Program-made: the position numbers and the translations under genes
NCBI GenBank assembly: GCA_016874735.1
Contig: VGTI01000016.1
Location: forward strand, 1 to 64,000
Source of the DNA: Deltaproteobacteria bacterium
GTDB lineage: Bacteria > Bdellovibrionota_B > Oligoflexia > Oligoflexales > CAIYRB01
Length of the DNA: 64,000 bases
Direction of reading: 5' to 3'
Shown here: positions 62,483-64,000 of the stretch, one piece after another
How the letters are laid out: each line of letters begins with the position of its first letter
How positions within the stretch are numbered: the stretch's first letter is position 1
Notes under the pieces: generated by a model
The model's database searches: none
Seen by the model: only the letters and a program-made list of their open reading frames with translations
Told to the model about the DNA's origin: nothing

Positions 62483-64000
62483 TCACGCGCCCGCGCCAAT
62501 GATATGTTCCCACCGACGCACGACTACCTCTAGAGGGAGCGCAAGCAGAAGCAACCATAGCCAGGGTGTATCCAGTATCCAGTAGAAGTTTCTGAGCGTT
62601 TTGAAGCGACTAGGCAGTGCAATACCGTCTGTGCTAGTCGCACCGGTCAACCAATGATCAATGACGTCGCCAGGCTCGGGCGGCATAATAGCCAGAGTCG
62701 CACCGGTGAGTTGCGCCAGTTCCTGCAATTTTTGTGGGGCTGCACCAACCTCTCGGTCCTTAAAAATCTCGGGAAAGGTTGCCGTAACGCTAGCCTTTAC
62801 TGAGCCAAAAGCTGCATGCTCACCCTCCACCTCAAGCGTACAGCGCAAACCTCCTGCCATACTGGTCGTAAGTGGTCCCGCAAGCTCCCACTGCTCTTCG
62901 CTGTGTTTAGTCGCGATCACGCTATCTAATGAGATAGCATGACCACAGACTGACAGACGCCAATCCGGACCCTGCTGGAAGTAACGCGCAGCCGGCCCTT
63001 GGAGCGTCACACGCCACTGAGTACTGCCGTACTTCAAGCTACGCAGAGCAAAATTTGTTGCGATCAACGGACGTCTTAAATCTTGGCGCATGAGCCATGT
63101 CATCGCACCATGCATAAACTGATTATAAACCTGCCTGGATGTCGTAGCGCTCGGTGTTAATCCGAGTCGCCACAAACTATCGCTGAATAGCCACAAAGCC
63201 CGCCCCTTACCGGGATAGGAGGCTACGGCAAGCGGGATATCCTTGCCATCAGTTTTAGCCGTCAGCAGCGTGGTAGTGGCTGATTTTAGTTGCACCCTTT
63301 CCATATGGTGTAGACCCTTTCCGTTGCGCCAGCCGGTCAACGGTCCAGAAATCGCCTCCCAATCCTCGTAAACATTGGCAAGGGCACGTTTAGCAGGGTC
63401 CGGTTTCGCCATCTCGACCCTAAATGACATATTCGCATCGTAAGTCGGACCGCTTCCGCCAGACGAGGACGTAGGTGCTGCGAGGAAATCATCACCAAAT
63501 GCAGTAAAATCGGGACCGCCGCTCGTGAACTCTCCATCGAGAAGTTCAAACGGAAGTATCTCACGTAAAGGCGAGCTACTGAGATCAGAGTTCGCTAGTG
63601 CACGTGGGCCACCGACGAACAGTAGGCCTCCACCATCTTGTACAAATTTAACCAAATTCCTCTGATATTCAGGCAGAAGAAACTGAAAAACAGTGAAGTT
63701 TTGGACAATAACCACACGAAAGTGGCTAAGTTCTTCGCGGAAAAGGCGCTCGACCGGAAATGGGATCAAACTCAATTCTCGTTCGTTGACGTGCTGGCTG
63801 TCCCACGGGTCACGAAGAATGAAAAAACTAATCAAGTCATATTTGGGCTCAGACTTTAAGTAGCGACGGAGAAAGCGTCCATCCCAGCTTGGACTGCCAA
63901 GCAAATGCAGAATACCAACGGTGTTGGGTAAAACCTCTGTTTGCACATACATCGTATTATCCCACAGCGCAGACTCGTCGGGGGTTGGTAGTGCCCGTAT
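62483..64000 (-). CDS. partial: membrane-anchored GATase-like protein
   Basis: The open frame runs to the window edge on the right, so the N-terminus is missing; at least 505 residues are present. ATG at 63952 is internal, as codons continue in frame to 64000 (...ESALWDN before it). A GATase1-like region (GGGLLFVGGPRAL) follows HLLGSPSWDGRFLRRYLKSE, as in exported proteins of the BatA/VWA and DUF-type membrane complexes. One C-terminal helix (LDTPWLWLLLLALPLEVVV) would anchor it. Function unknown. Confidence 0.7.
   Translation of the reverse strand: MRALPTPDESALWDNTMYVQTEVLPNTVGILHLLGSPSWDGRFLRRYLKSEPKYDLISFFILRDPWDSQHVNERELSLIPFPVERLFREELSHFRVVIVQNFTVFQFLLPEYQRNLVKFVQDGGGLLFVGGPRALANSDLSSSPLREILPFELLDGEFTSGGPDFTAFGDDFLAAPTSSSGGSGPTYDANMSFRVEMAKPDPAKRALANVYEDWEAISGPLTGWRNGKGLHHMERVQLKSATTTLLTAKTDGKDIPLAVASYPGKGRALWLFSDSLWRLGLTPSATTSRQVYNQFMHGAMTWLMRQDLRRPLIATNFALRSLKYGSTQWRVTLQGPAARYFQQGPDWRLSVCGHAISLDSVIATKHSEEQWELAGPLTTSMAGGLRCTLEVEGEHAAFGSVKASVTATFPEIFKDREVGAAPQKLQELAQLTGATLAIMPPEPGDVIDHWLTGATSTDGIALPSRFKTLRNFYWILDTPWLWLLLLALPLEVVVRRWEHIIGAGA

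Overview
The window reads as a chromosomal segment of a Gram-negative bacterium, best matched to the Bdellovibrionota/Oligoflexia (formerly deltaproteobacterial) type. The grounds are about fifteen predicted lipoproteins, DUF1501, DUF1552 and DUF1592-type exported proteins, a TIGR02147-type regulator, and flagellar-sigma-like promoters ahead of surface genes. This placement is inference from gene content; there is no rRNA, tRNA or other taxonomic marker. I see no insertion sequence, phage, CRISPR array or tRNA. The window carries about 51 genes, and one runs off the right edge.

Layout. 0.2-7.5 kb: an exported amidase-like lipoprotein, a small lipoprotein, a long Ala-rich repeat lipoprotein, an MNT/HEPN pair, a DUF2339 membrane protein and a degenerate CheA-like ATPase-domain protein. 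7.7-11.6 kb: housekeeping ndk, tex and mtnP. 11.8-15.9 kb: a MoxR/DUF58/transglutaminase operon. 15.9-21.0 kb: a FapA/DUF342 protein, a glycosyltransferase-39-like membrane protein and a coiled-coil protein. 21.3-28.9 kb: an exported alpha/beta-hydrolase-like lipoprotein, htpG with a TldD/TldE protease pair, and two lipoproteins, one with a CxxCH heme motif. 29.2-34.5 kb: an AAA/DUF4143 ATPase and a three-gene cluster of cytochrome-like protein, lipoprotein and DUF1501 protein. 34.6-44.0 kb: kup, then a long leftward cluster of LOG-family enzyme, possible regulator, TolC, MFP, MacB-type ABC protein and epimerase-SRPBCC fusion. 44.2-48.5 kb: a GspC-like PDZ protein and envelope proteins of unknown function. 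48.5-51.6 kb: a glutamate/aspartate-type ABC transporter with a fused binding protein-permease. 51.8-61.4 kb: surface proteins (VWA lipoprotein, beta-propeller lipoprotein, HExxH-protease/beta-barrel fusion with its regulator, DUF1592/DUF1552 pair, seven-repeat Kelch lipoprotein). 61.4-64 kb: a 2Fe-2S ferredoxin, a TrmN6-like methyltransferase and a membrane-anchored GATase-like protein cut by the window edge.

The most interesting pattern is regulatory. At least nine intergenic sites match the sigma-28 (FliA) form TAAAGTTT-N11/12-GCCGATAA. They lie in the correct orientation ahead of exported proteins (Ala-rich lipoprotein, coiled-coil protein, hydrolase lipoprotein, cytochrome/DUF1501 cluster, PDZ protein, 46-kb lipoprotein set, DUF1592/DUF1552 pair, Kelch lipoprotein) and the CheA-like protein. 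Two pairs are divergent. If real, much of this region is a cell-surface regulon co-expressed with motility, including two exported heme/DUF modules of unknown function. Start codons were re-chosen wherever a Shine-Dalgarno sequence or an overlap gave a better site.
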